From contig CAVUCE010000021.1 of assembly GCA_963739985.1 (NCBI GenBank), positions 248,001-312,000 of the forward strand: a DNA stretch of 64,000 nt, written 5' to 3'. The translations under genes were made by a program, and so were the position numbers. Each line of letters starts with the position of its first letter. Positions within the stretch are counted from its first letter, which is position 1. The notes under the pieces were generated by a model. The model was given only the letters and a program-made list of their open reading frames with translations. It was not told the origin of the DNA and made no database searches. The stretch comes from CAVUCE01 sp963739985 (lineage in GTDB: Bacteria > Bacteroidota > Ignavibacteria > Ignavibacteriales > Ignavibacteriaceae). This document shows, in pieces, positions 26,542 to 34,547 of this stretch.

Positions 26542-28005
26542 CTATTCTGATTTTCCGTTAAGATTATCAATAATTTCCTTGAAGCTATTTAGCCCTGCCT
26601 CAAGGTTCTCTACAATTTCCAATGCCAATAAGTCAGGATTAGGAAGGTTTTCCATATCTCCGAGACTATCATCTTTAATCCAGAATATATCAAGATTAGT
26701 TTTATCCCTGGCTGTGACTTCTTTGTAAGTAAATTTCTTAAATCTTTCGGTTTCTTTTCTCTTAAACCTATTATTAGGATTATAGCACTTAATAAAATCC
26801 TGAAGGTTTTCGTATTTCATCTGTTGTGTCTTTAAAGTAAAGTGCATGTTAGTTCTTAGGTCATAAATCCAGACTTCCTTTGTCCATGCTGTTTTACTGG
26901 CCGGTTTGTTATCAAAGAAAATAACATTTGCTTTTACTCCCTGTGCATAAAACAGACCGGTGGGTAATCTTAAAATTGTATGAAGGTCGGTATTATGTAA
27001 AAGACTCTTTCTAACAGTTTCACCGGCTCCTCCTTCGAATAAAACATTATCCGGGACAACAACGGCTGCTTTTCCATCAATCTTTAACATTGAGCGAATA
27101 TGCTGTATAAAGTTTAATTGTTTGTTTGACGTGGTAGCCCAAAAATCTTGTCTACTATATGTAAGGGTATCTTTGTTTTGAGTACCATCTTCATTTGTTA
27201 TTGTAACACTGCTTTTTTTGCCGAAGGGTGGGTTTGCCATTACATAATCATATCGTTCTTTTGGTAAGCCGATTAAACTATCCGCTCTTTCAATAGGTGG
27301 TTTGCTTGTTAAATCTCCTATTCCATGTAAATAAAGATTCATTAAGCAAAGTCTGACTGTATGAGATACAATTTCCCAACCGGTAAAAGTATTAAATTTT
27401 AGATTACGTGTTTGCTCTTTATTTAAATCATAGGTTTCTACTAAATAATCATAAGCGGCTAAAAAGAAACCACCTGTACCACATGCCGGGTCTGCTATAG
27501 TTTTCATAGGTTCTGGCTTTATACACTCTACAATTGCTTTTATTAATGCTCTAGGAGTAAAATATTGTCCGGCTCCGCTTTTAGTATCTTCAGCATTCTT
27601 TTCAAGCAATCCTTCATATATATCACCTTTTACATCTGCTCCTAGTATTACCCATTTCTCTCCGTCAATCAATTGAATAAGTTTATGTAGTTTTGCCGGG
27701 TCTTGAATTTTATTCTGTGCCTTGAAATAGATTTGGCCTATCATGCCTTTACCTTTTCCAAGTTCTCTCAACAACTCAACATAATGAGTTTCAAGTTCTG
27801 CTCCGTTTCTACTGGTTAAACTTTCCCAATTGTACTTCTTGGGTATTTCGATATTACGATTATAAGGAGGTTTGGTATATTCATCTGCCATTTTAAGAAA
27901 GAGAAGATAAGTTAACTGTTCAAGGTAATCTCCATAACTTACCCCGTCATCTCTTAATGTATTACAGTAGCTCCAAACTCTCGATACTATAGTTTCTGTA
28001 GTCAT
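26542..28005 (-). CDS. hsdM: Type I restriction-modification methyltransferase subunit HsdM
   Basis: A 487-residue N6-adenine DNA methyltransferase. It has the HsdM N-terminal helical domain, SAM motif DPACGTGGF (172-180) and catalytic NPPFG (258-262). It methylates the site chosen by HsdS and, with HsdR, forms the restriction complex. It is the last gene of the array, separated from hsdS by mcrB and mcrC (about 3.6 kb), which is unusual. The C-terminal region (MENLPNPDLLALEIVENLEAGLNSF, quoted only in part) matches the S-interacting tail. Confidence 0.93.
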   Translation of the reverse strand: MTTETIVSRVWSYCNTLRDDGVSYGDYLEQLTYLLFLKMADEYTKPPYNRNIEIPKKYNWESLTSRNGAELETHYVELLRELGKGKGMIGQIYFKAQNKIQDPAKLHKLIQLIDGEKWVILGADVKGDIYEGLLEKNAEDTKSGAGQYFTPRALIKAIVECIKPEPMKTIADPACGTGGFFLAAYDYLVETYDLNKEQTRNLKFNTFTGWEIVSHTVRLCLMNLYLHGIGDLTSKPPIERADSLIGLPKERYDYVMANPPFGKKSSVTITNEDGTQNKDTLTYSRQDFWATTSNKQLNFIQHIRSMLKIDGKAAVVVPDNVLFEGGAGETVRKSLLHNTDLHTILRLPTGLFYAQGVKANVIFFDNKPASKTAWTKEVWIYDLRTNMHFTLKTQQMKYENLQDFIKCYNPNNRFKRKETERFKKFTYKEVTARDKTNLDIFWIKDDSLGDMENLPNPDLLALEIVENLEAGLNSFKEIIDNLNGKSE

Positions 28006-28046
28006 ATTCTGCTATTAAAATTTTATGAAATTACTTTATTGATAAT

Positions 28047-29285
28047 TTAATTTAGTATTTCTTCTAAGAAAGTATTTGCGAAATCCTTTTTGATATTTCC
28101 TTCTAAATCGAACAAGTCCAGGAAAAACAATTGACAATAATGTTTTTTATCTAGTCCTATAGAAGGTCTAAAGTTTATAGGTCTTGTAGAGCTTAAACTT
28201 GTGTAAGGATAAATCAGTATACTTTTTTCAGAGTTGAAATGAATATTATATGTAAACATCTGTTTCAAGTCAGAGTCGGATGGATTGGGAGATTGTAGTA
28301 CTTTCCATTTTGTATCTAAAATAATTCTTTTTTTATTACTAATACCGTATTCTAGAACTATATCCGGCCTAATTGTCTTATTTTCCCAAAACACCCTACT
28401 ACTTTGCCCTGAAATACTTAACTGAATGTCTTTAAATGAAGGTTCCTGCTTCTTAATCTGAGAATATATAAATTTCTCGAATAAAAGGTTCATATCAAAA
28501 AGAATTGCTAATACATCATTAGTACCTGAACTTAAAGCAGGAGAGTTTTTAAATAATATTAATTTTGCGTATTGGATTGCTTCCCTGTAATGTTGATTAT
28601 GTCGGTTAAATTTAAGTTTTTCAAATCCTCTTATATTATAATGTTCAATACATGAATCTTCAAAATAGAGAAGTAGCTCTTTTGAGCGATTTATTAAATA
28701 TTTATTTATTGGAAGATTGAGAAGAGTAATCAGGGCTTTCTTAATAGCTATATTTAAAAATGTATTATGGTCATAGATTTGATGTGAAGTATAAAACACT
28801 TCCTTGTGAAATAAATTGTGTTTTAATTGCTTTTCAAATAAAATCCTTCCTTTTAATTTAGGAAGATTCCCTTCAACGAAACGATAATCTTTAATAAAAT
28901 TAGTGTGAATAACCTTTTCAACTTCATTGAGAAAATACTCTAGAAATAATTCTAACAATGTGAAATTTTTTATTCGAAGTTTTGAATGTGATAAAGTTTC
29001 GACTTTAAGATATCCACATGATTTTAGAATTGATAATAATGCATTTCTCCACTTATATTCATCGCCTGATAATACATCAGCTTTTGGAAGTATTTCAATT
29101 GTTAGATTATCAACTTGAATCACACCAACATAATTACCAAAAACTATTTTTTTGTAACCTAGAGTGAAATACTTGTTTCCGTGTTTCTCGTTGAATCGAG
29201 CAAGTTTTTCATAATGCCTATTTGTGAAAAATTGGTTATCAATTGAAATTGACTGATATTCAAATACCTGAATTTGTCTATTCAT
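28047..29285 (-). CDS. mcrC: McrC-family nuclease subunit of a modification-dependent McrBC system
   Basis: A 412-residue protein of the McrC family. The C-terminal PD-(D/E)xK nuclease core is visible as RPDIVLEY (Asp308) and IILDTKWK (Asp324, Lys326). The N-terminal half holds the McrC-type domain that contacts McrB. McrC supplies the cutting activity when McrB GTPase rings have bound modified DNA. It overlaps the end of mcrB by 8 bp, so the two are translationally coupled. Confidence 0.9.
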   Translation of the reverse strand: MNRQIQVFEYQSISIDNQFFTNRHYEKLARFNEKHGNKYFTLGYKKIVFGNYVGVIQVDNLTIEILPKADVLSGDEYKWRNALLSILKSCGYLKVETLSHSKLRIKNFTLLELFLEYFLNEVEKVIHTNFIKDYRFVEGNLPKLKGRILFEKQLKHNLFHKEVFYTSHQIYDHNTFLNIAIKKALITLLNLPINKYLINRSKELLLYFEDSCIEHYNIRGFEKLKFNRHNQHYREAIQYAKLILFKNSPALSSGTNDVLAILFDMNLLFEKFIYSQIKKQEPSFKDIQLSISGQSSRVFWENKTIRPDIVLEYGISNKKRIILDTKWKVLQSPNPSDSDLKQMFTYNIHFNSEKSILIYPYTSLSSTRPINFRPSIGLDKKHYCQLFFLDLFDLEGNIKKDFANTFLEEILN

Positions 29286-31563
29286 ATATATTTATAAAGC
29301 TTTCTTCACTCCAAGTTTCAGGTAATCTTAGAGTGAATTCTACTTTTTCCTCATAATCATCAATCAAATTTCGGAAGCCCTTTGCCATTGAAACTTTATT
29401 AGCTCCATTAACGTAAGATTTCTTTTCTACAAATCCCTCGCCTAAAGCCATAGCTATTTTTGAGTAATCATTATAAAAATATTCTTGCAGGAGAGGAATC
29501 ACTTTATGAACAAATACATTTTTTAACTCTGCCATTTGGTCATCAGCATCCATAATATTGATAAAGTAAGCATGCCCGATAACATGGTCTTTATCCAAAA
29601 GATATTCTATTCTTTCATTGATAGTAGTAATAAGCTTGGTCAAATCAATTCCTAATTCGCTAAGTTCATCGGCTTCTAATAATTCAATCTGTGGTTGCAT
29701 GTTAATAAATGAAAATCTTCTTCGTAAAGCAGTATCAAGACTTTCAATACTTCTATCAGCGGTGTTCATTGTTCCTAGAATGTATAGGTTTGATGGTACA
29801 GAAAACTTTTGTTTTGAGTAGGGAAGAGTCACCGAAATTTCTTCCTTTTCGCCTGCTCTCTTATCTTTTTCAATTAGGGTTATTAATTCACCAAATATAT
29901 TAGCAATGTTTCCCCGGTTGATTTCATCAATAATCAACACATGGTTTATTGGTTTATTACTCGACTGATTCTGATTGACAAAGAAATCTTTAATTACATT
30001 TTCTTTGGTCATCTGATAAATTGTTTGCTGCATGAAATTTTTCTTATATACTTCTGAGACTGGAATGGCTTTGTCCTTAATAAGCCACTCGACTTTTCTG
30101 AAATGATTATATTCAATTGGTGATTCTGAATTGAAATAATAATCTCCTGTTATTTTTGCAATTGCCCTTACTTTGCTATTGCCATCCGATATAAATACAA
30201 TATCATCTTTTTTCATCCATAGTAAAAATCTATCAACAGCATGTTCAGCATATTTTCTATCTCTTGGCTCCTCTTTAAACTTTTGGACAAGCTCTTTTTT
30301 ATTTTTAATATTTGAATAATCTAAATTACCTCCCCATCCAAGCGCAATACAATCATTATCTATACAATATTTATAAATTGCTTCATCTTCTCCTAAAAGA
30401 GTATTACCAAGTGACATTTTATAAAACTGAACCTCTTCTAGATTTGGCAAAGATTTTTGGAGGAAAAATGGTTTTTGCCCTGAATGGTAATCAAAATATT
30501 GACTGGCTTTCTCTGAAATATTTTTAAATACCCCGGATTTAATTTGATAGCTTATTTGAAAATTATTTCCTTCTTCCAATTCTTCGGAAACTGCTGATTC
30601 ACTATAAAGTGTTGGTTTTATACCTTCTACAAAGTCTTCATAAGAAAATGATTGATGAAATGTTACAAAGCTGATTTGTTCTGATTTTACATACTCGTTG
30701 AATTTTGAATTTATTGAGTTTCTGTCAGGATATCTTTCTTTTACTTGTGTCTGACTTAAATTTTCAATTATTCCTATTGCAAGGTTCTTTGTATTAAAAG
30801 TTTTGCCGGTTCCCGGTGGGCCATATAAAATTGTGTTTAACTCATAATCTTTTAATGTTTTATTTGACTGAGGAGTTAGGTTAATATTCATTGAATCGTA
30901 AGAGGTAGATGAGTAAATAAAGTCTTGTGTAAGTATATTATGATTTTCATCTTTATAACACTCCTCAGTTAATTGGCTATTATGTCTTTGGAGTAAATCC
31001 GAATCGTTTTCTAAAATCTGTTTTACTGTCTCAGCAAACTTCAAGAATTCGACAAACACTAGATTACCTCTACCTACCGGGAAATCTTGATATTCAATCA
31101 ATTTGGCAAACTTCTTAAACATTGTATATTTATAGAAATAATATTTCTCCGGGTATCTTAAATTTAGGTATAAAGCAATAGCTCTTATATCCTGGTAAGT
31201 TTGAACTTTGGTATTAGGCCTAATAATTTTAACAATTTCTTTTGCTCTTTCCTGAAAATAATCAACCCTTTCAACCAAGTCTTTACTTTCATCATAAAGA
31301 GTTCTGAACATTTCTCTTATTTCTTTAGGCTGTAATTTAGCCATTTCCAAAATCATTTTCTTAGGGAAGTAATTTTGCCCGGTTAATAAATTGCTAGTCT
31401 GGCTTAAACATTTTTCAAGCATTGAATAAAAGTCTCCCGCTTCCAAATCCCAAGTCTCCTGAAAACTCCTCACCATTTTCCATTTATATAATTCATCATA
31501 TTCCGATGAATTTATTAAATCCTTATATCTTTTTATCAGTTCAACAATCTTTTTATTATTCAT
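29278..31563 (-). CDS. mcrB: McrB-family AAA+ GTPase with an EVE/PUA-like insertion
   Basis: A 761-residue AAA+ protein. An N-terminal helical domain (~1-190) is followed by Walker A GPPGTGKT (248-255), Walker B LIIDEINRG (543-551) and the McrB signature MNTADRS (599-605). Between Walker A and B, residues ~375-500 form an extra domain with LGWGG, a DDIVFISDGN strand and HFRKVEWL, resembling an EVE/PUA-like modified-base-binding fold. Ordinary McrB has its DNA-binding domain at the N-terminus, so the reader domain here may sit inside the motor. The pairing with mcrC supports the call. The fold of the insert is inferred from motifs only. Confidence 0.88.
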   Translation of the reverse strand: MNNKKIVELIKRYKDLINSSEYDELYKWKMVRSFQETWDLEAGDFYSMLEKCLSQTSNLLTGQNYFPKKMILEMAKLQPKEIREMFRTLYDESKDLVERVDYFQERAKEIVKIIRPNTKVQTYQDIRAIALYLNLRYPEKYYFYKYTMFKKFAKLIEYQDFPVGRGNLVFVEFLKFAETVKQILENDSDLLQRHNSQLTEECYKDENHNILTQDFIYSSTSYDSMNINLTPQSNKTLKDYELNTILYGPPGTGKTFNTKNLAIGIIENLSQTQVKERYPDRNSINSKFNEYVKSEQISFVTFHQSFSYEDFVEGIKPTLYSESAVSEELEEGNNFQISYQIKSGVFKNISEKASQYFDYHSGQKPFFLQKSLPNLEEVQFYKMSLGNTLLGEDEAIYKYCIDNDCIALGWGGNLDYSNIKNKKELVQKFKEEPRDRKYAEHAVDRFLLWMKKDDIVFISDGNSKVRAIAKITGDYYFNSESPIEYNHFRKVEWLIKDKAIPVSEVYKKNFMQQTIYQMTKENVIKDFFVNQNQSSNKPINHVLIIDEINRGNIANIFGELITLIEKDKRAGEKEEISVTLPYSKQKFSVPSNLYILGTMNTADRSIESLDTALRRRFSFINMQPQIELLEADELSELGIDLTKLITTINERIEYLLDKDHVIGHAYFINIMDADDQMAELKNVFVHKVIPLLQEYFYNDYSKIAMALGEGFVEKKSYVNGANKVSMAKGFRNLIDDYEEKVEFTLRLPETWSEESFINIYE

Positions 31564-31625
31564 TTATTTTTATTTTCCCCAAATTTTATACTTGATTAAA
31601 TTCTTGTGTGGACATTTTTCTCGAT

Positions 31626-32951
31626 TTAAACCAAATTACCCTCAAATGCTTGCTTTAAGATGCTTTGTCTTAGAGATTCTGCTTTTTCTAAACTTTGCTC
31701 TATTGATTTTTCTAAGTTATCTGCTTCGGAAAATCGTTTTTCTATTTCACTAACAACTTGTGCCTGCTCTTTTGCAGGAGTAATAGGTACTGGCATATTT
31801 GAAAAATTTCTTAAGGATATCTCTTTGAATGTAGTGCCAGAAGCGAAGTTTTCTGCTAACCTTTTAGAACCGAGCAAATAATAGTATATATATTCACTGC
31901 TAAAAGACTTTTTGGGTATAATGCTTTTAAATCCCTGATTAGTACAAATATCATTGGAGGCAATGGCTACATAACCAATAGGCGCCCTAGAGGAAAACAT
32001 TATACTTCCTTTTGGTAACAATTTTGCAGAGGACTTGGACAGACCCAATGCACTAATATTTCTTTTGCCTTTACTAATGTATTTCTCCGAATAATGAGAC
32101 AAATCCGCAGGTGTAATCCACGAAATATTTCCATCGAAATACTCTGATATTTTTGTTGAAGGTGTACCTCCTCCGACAACGGTACCACAATCTCTAATTT
32201 TCACCCACTTCCAACCTACAGGCAATTCTTTATCTTTAAATTCATCGGGAGTGCTATCCTTAGTATTGACCTCCTGCTCCCAAAGCAGGTGCTTATTTTT
32301 CTCCCGGAATTCTTCTGTAAGTTTACCTTCGAAAGCATATTTGAGAACTGCTTGTCTGTATGTTTTTAATTGCTCTTTTGCTTTTTTAAGTTGCTCAACT
32401 CCGTTATCCAACTCGCTAAAGAGTTCTTCTATTTTAGCTACTATTTTGTGTTGCACTTCAAGAGGGGGAAGGGGGACTACAAGTTTCTCGAATTTAGTTT
32501 TGTTTATTATAGGCAAGGTTGTAGAAGAAGAATTTTTTCTAATTTGGCTTTGAAAGCCATCAGATATGCAATTATAATATAAGTAGCTGGATGAAAAATT
32601 TTTATTCGGTATTAAGGCATTGATTTGTTGATTTGATGCACCCGAAACTCTTATCAGTCCAGTTTTCCCTATTGTAGCACCTATACATGTAACTAGAACG
32701 CTTCCTTTGGGTAATAATCTAGCCTTACTAATCCCTATCTTTGATAAACTATCGATTGAAGTATTAACATTTATTCCTGCATTCAAATCTTTTGGTTTAA
32801 ATAGGGGAAAATCATTTCCATAATTCTGTGGGTCATTTTTGGGAGGTGTTGTTCCAGTTATTATTTCAGCGATATCACAAAGTTCAACGAACGACCAAGA
32901 GTTATGGAGGATTGATTTCATATATTTATTAGAGTTGTTATTTATCGACAA
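31626..32951 (-). CDS. hsdS: Type I restriction-modification specificity subunit HsdS
   Basis: A 441-residue protein made of two target-recognition domains, each followed by a long conserved helix: EVQHKIVAKIEELFSELDNGV near residue 175 and EQAQVVSEIEKRFSEADNLE near 400 (each shortened here). Both helices end in a copy of the AVLKYAFEGKL / SILKQAFEGNL motif. Each TRD reads half of a bipartite site. The two TRDs differ, so the target should be asymmetric. It sits between higA and mcrB. Confidence 0.92.
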   Translation of the reverse strand: MSINNNSNKYMKSILHNSWSFVELCDIAEIITGTTPPKNDPQNYGNDFPLFKPKDLNAGINVNTSIDSLSKIGISKARLLPKGSVLVTCIGATIGKTGLIRVSGASNQQINALIPNKNFSSSYLYYNCISDGFQSQIRKNSSSTTLPIINKTKFEKLVVPLPPLEVQHKIVAKIEELFSELDNGVEQLKKAKEQLKTYRQAVLKYAFEGKLTEEFREKNKHLLWEQEVNTKDSTPDEFKDKELPVGWKWVKIRDCGTVVGGGTPSTKISEYFDGNISWITPADLSHYSEKYISKGKRNISALGLSKSSAKLLPKGSIMFSSRAPIGYVAIASNDICTNQGFKSIIPKKSFSSEYIYYYLLGSKRLAENFASGTTFKEISLRNFSNMPVPITPAKEQAQVVSEIEKRFSEADNLEKSIEQSLEKAESLRQSILKQAFEGNLV

Positions 32952-32991
32952 TCAATAGCTACAAAACAACACAAGCGTATTTCATATTTGG

Positions 32992-33009
32992 TCTACATTT
33001 TAATGTAGA
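32992..33009. other. Small palindrome between higA and hsdS
   Basis: Arms TCTACATT / AATGTAGA separated by TT, in the 65-bp gap inside the array. It could form a hairpin attenuating downstream hsdS or bind a dimer. Confidence 0.35.
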
Positions 33010-33016
33010 TAAAAGT

Positions 33017-34129
33017 TTATTTTTCTACAAAATATTTGCTAGGTATTAATTCGCTTACTTTCGGAGTAAATTGGTTTAGCCTATTATAAGCTAGCATATT
33101 ATTATGTTTTAATATGCCAGTGATTACCGCTGGAGATATCTTTAATGTATTGGCATATTCTAATACTCTAGCTGCAGATGTATAATGTTGAAATTTTGAA
33201 AAGATAGATATTATTTTATTTGCATATAAAATATTTTCTGCAAATTCATTTGCTTCTTTTTCAAATGATGAAACAGCTTCGCTTTTGAGGTCGTCAACAA
33301 ATACGTCATTTTCATCCTTTATATGAAGTAAAATATGTCCTATTTCATGAGCTAAAGTGAACCAAAAATTATCAGTTCTATCATACCTAATTGTATAAAC
33401 TAATATTGGATTTTTCCCATGGTAAAAGCTAGCTCCATCTAGATAGGTTTTGGACAAGTGACTCAAAATGAAAAATTTCACACCAGCATTATTCAGTTCT
33501 GTTAAGATATCTTTAATTCCATTAGTTCGTATAGTGTAATTTGGTAAATCAATAGCCAATTTCTCAAGATATGATTTATTAAATTTCCCAACGCTATATG
33601 ATTCAGACACATTTCTGGCCATTCTTGTCCAAGTCAAAATATATCGTCTATTAAAATTTGAGAAGGCCTCTGACTTCCGACAATGCGGAAAAGCAATTTT
33701 CTCAATGTTTGAAAATTCCAATTCCTTCATTTGCCAAAAACTAATAAAAATTTTCTCTAGTTCATCTATAGATTTTGGCTTTTGAATCCATCTTTTTTTA
33801 ACCATCTCATTAATAGGCATATGTTCATAAATTTTACTTCGTATTTTTACAGTTTCGTCTTCTAGTTTCTTTGACTCTAATCGAAGCCGATAATTATTAT
33901 CTAGATTTAGCCAATATTGCGGAGATTGTCCAAAAGCTTTGCTTAATAATGATGCGGTTTCGATTGTGATTTTTTGCTTATTATTAAGTAGAAGACTAAT
34001 AGTTTTAGGGGTTAATTTTAGAACCTGTGCTAAGTCTTCATTATTCCAATCTCTCAATTCCATTTCTTCTTTGATAAACTCTCCAGGCCCAATATTCATA
34101 AAGGGTGTAAGAGTCATTTTAGTCTCCAT
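33017..34129 (-). CDS. higA: HigA-type antitoxin fused to an ImmA/IrrE metallopeptidase
   Basis: A 370-residue protein. Residues ~10-80 are an XRE-type HTH of the HigA family (DLAQVLKLTPKTISLLLNN). The C-terminal half is an ImmA/IrrE-like zinc peptidase with HEIGH at 261-265 and a downstream EANEFAENIL. The HTH would bind its own promoter and the toxin. ImmA-type domains cleave regulators in other systems. The start overlaps the toxin gene by 11 bp. The peptidase substrate is unknown; HsdS or another array protein is only a guess. Confidence 0.88.
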   Translation of the reverse strand: METKMTLTPFMNIGPGEFIKEEMELRDWNNEDLAQVLKLTPKTISLLLNNKQKITIETASLLSKAFGQSPQYWLNLDNNYRLRLESKKLEDETVKIRSKIYEHMPINEMVKKRWIQKPKSIDELEKIFISFWQMKELEFSNIEKIAFPHCRKSEAFSNFNRRYILTWTRMARNVSESYSVGKFNKSYLEKLAIDLPNYTIRTNGIKDILTELNNAGVKFFILSHLSKTYLDGASFYHGKNPILVYTIRYDRTDNFWFTLAHEIGHILLHIKDENDVFVDDLKSEAVSSFEKEANEFAENILYANKIISIFSKFQHYTSAARVLEYANTLKISPAVITGILKHNNMLAYNRLNQFTPKVSELIPSKYFVEK

Positions 34130-34427
34130 AATGATTTGATAAATTTTTGATTAAAATTTTCCCGATAGTTTTTTCTTCATTATGCCACTCTATATCCATC
34201 TCTAATCTATATGAGCCATCAACTCTGATTGAATAAAATTTTTCAGACTCAAGATATTTAAACATTATTTTCGGTGTTTTCCACAAATCATGAATGTCTT
34301 TTGCAGCCTCTATCTGCTGAATGCGCATAAAGAATTTTTTAACTACGGCAGGCTGAAGCTTATACTTACGATTCTTTCCTTTGGTATAAAGTTCTTCAAG
34401 ATTTTTATTTTGAAATTCAAACTCCAA
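34119..34427 (-). CDS. higB: HigB/RelE-family toxin
   Basis: A 102-residue protein of the RelE/HigB fold, with the typical basic helix (AVVKKFFMRIQQIEAA), a strand pair (FYSIRVDGSYRLEMDIEW) and an Asp-terminated tail. HigB toxins cut mRNA at ribosomes. The start codon is TTG with AGGAATAG as ribosome site. The toxin precedes its antitoxin, which is typical for higBA but unlike most TA pairs. Confidence 0.85.
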   Translation of the reverse strand: MEFEFQNKNLEELYTKGKNRKYKLQPAVVKKFFMRIQQIEAAKDIHDLWKTPKIMFKYLESEKFYSIRVDGSYRLEMDIEWHNEEKTIGKILIKNLSNHYGD

Positions 34428-34485
34428 TCTCTATTCCTAAATTAAGGTTTTTATTCTCGATTGTCAACATAAAAATAACGTAATA

Positions 34486-34520
34486 GGTAATAAGATACAA
34501 TATAATTGATAAATATTACC
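34486..34520. promoter_or_regulatory. Inverted repeat upstream of higB
   Basis: Arms GGTAATA and TATTACC separated by 21 bases, 60-95 bp upstream of higB. A HigA operator is possible; the arms are AT-rich and short. Confidence 0.3.
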
Positions 34521-34547
34521 TTAAACTACATATGATGCAAGCTGGTT

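Noticed and set aside
34432..34467. TTGACA / TAATTT promoter for higB
   Set aside because: The predicted start would lie about 5 bases before the TTG codon and inside the ribosome site, so the -10 is doubtful.
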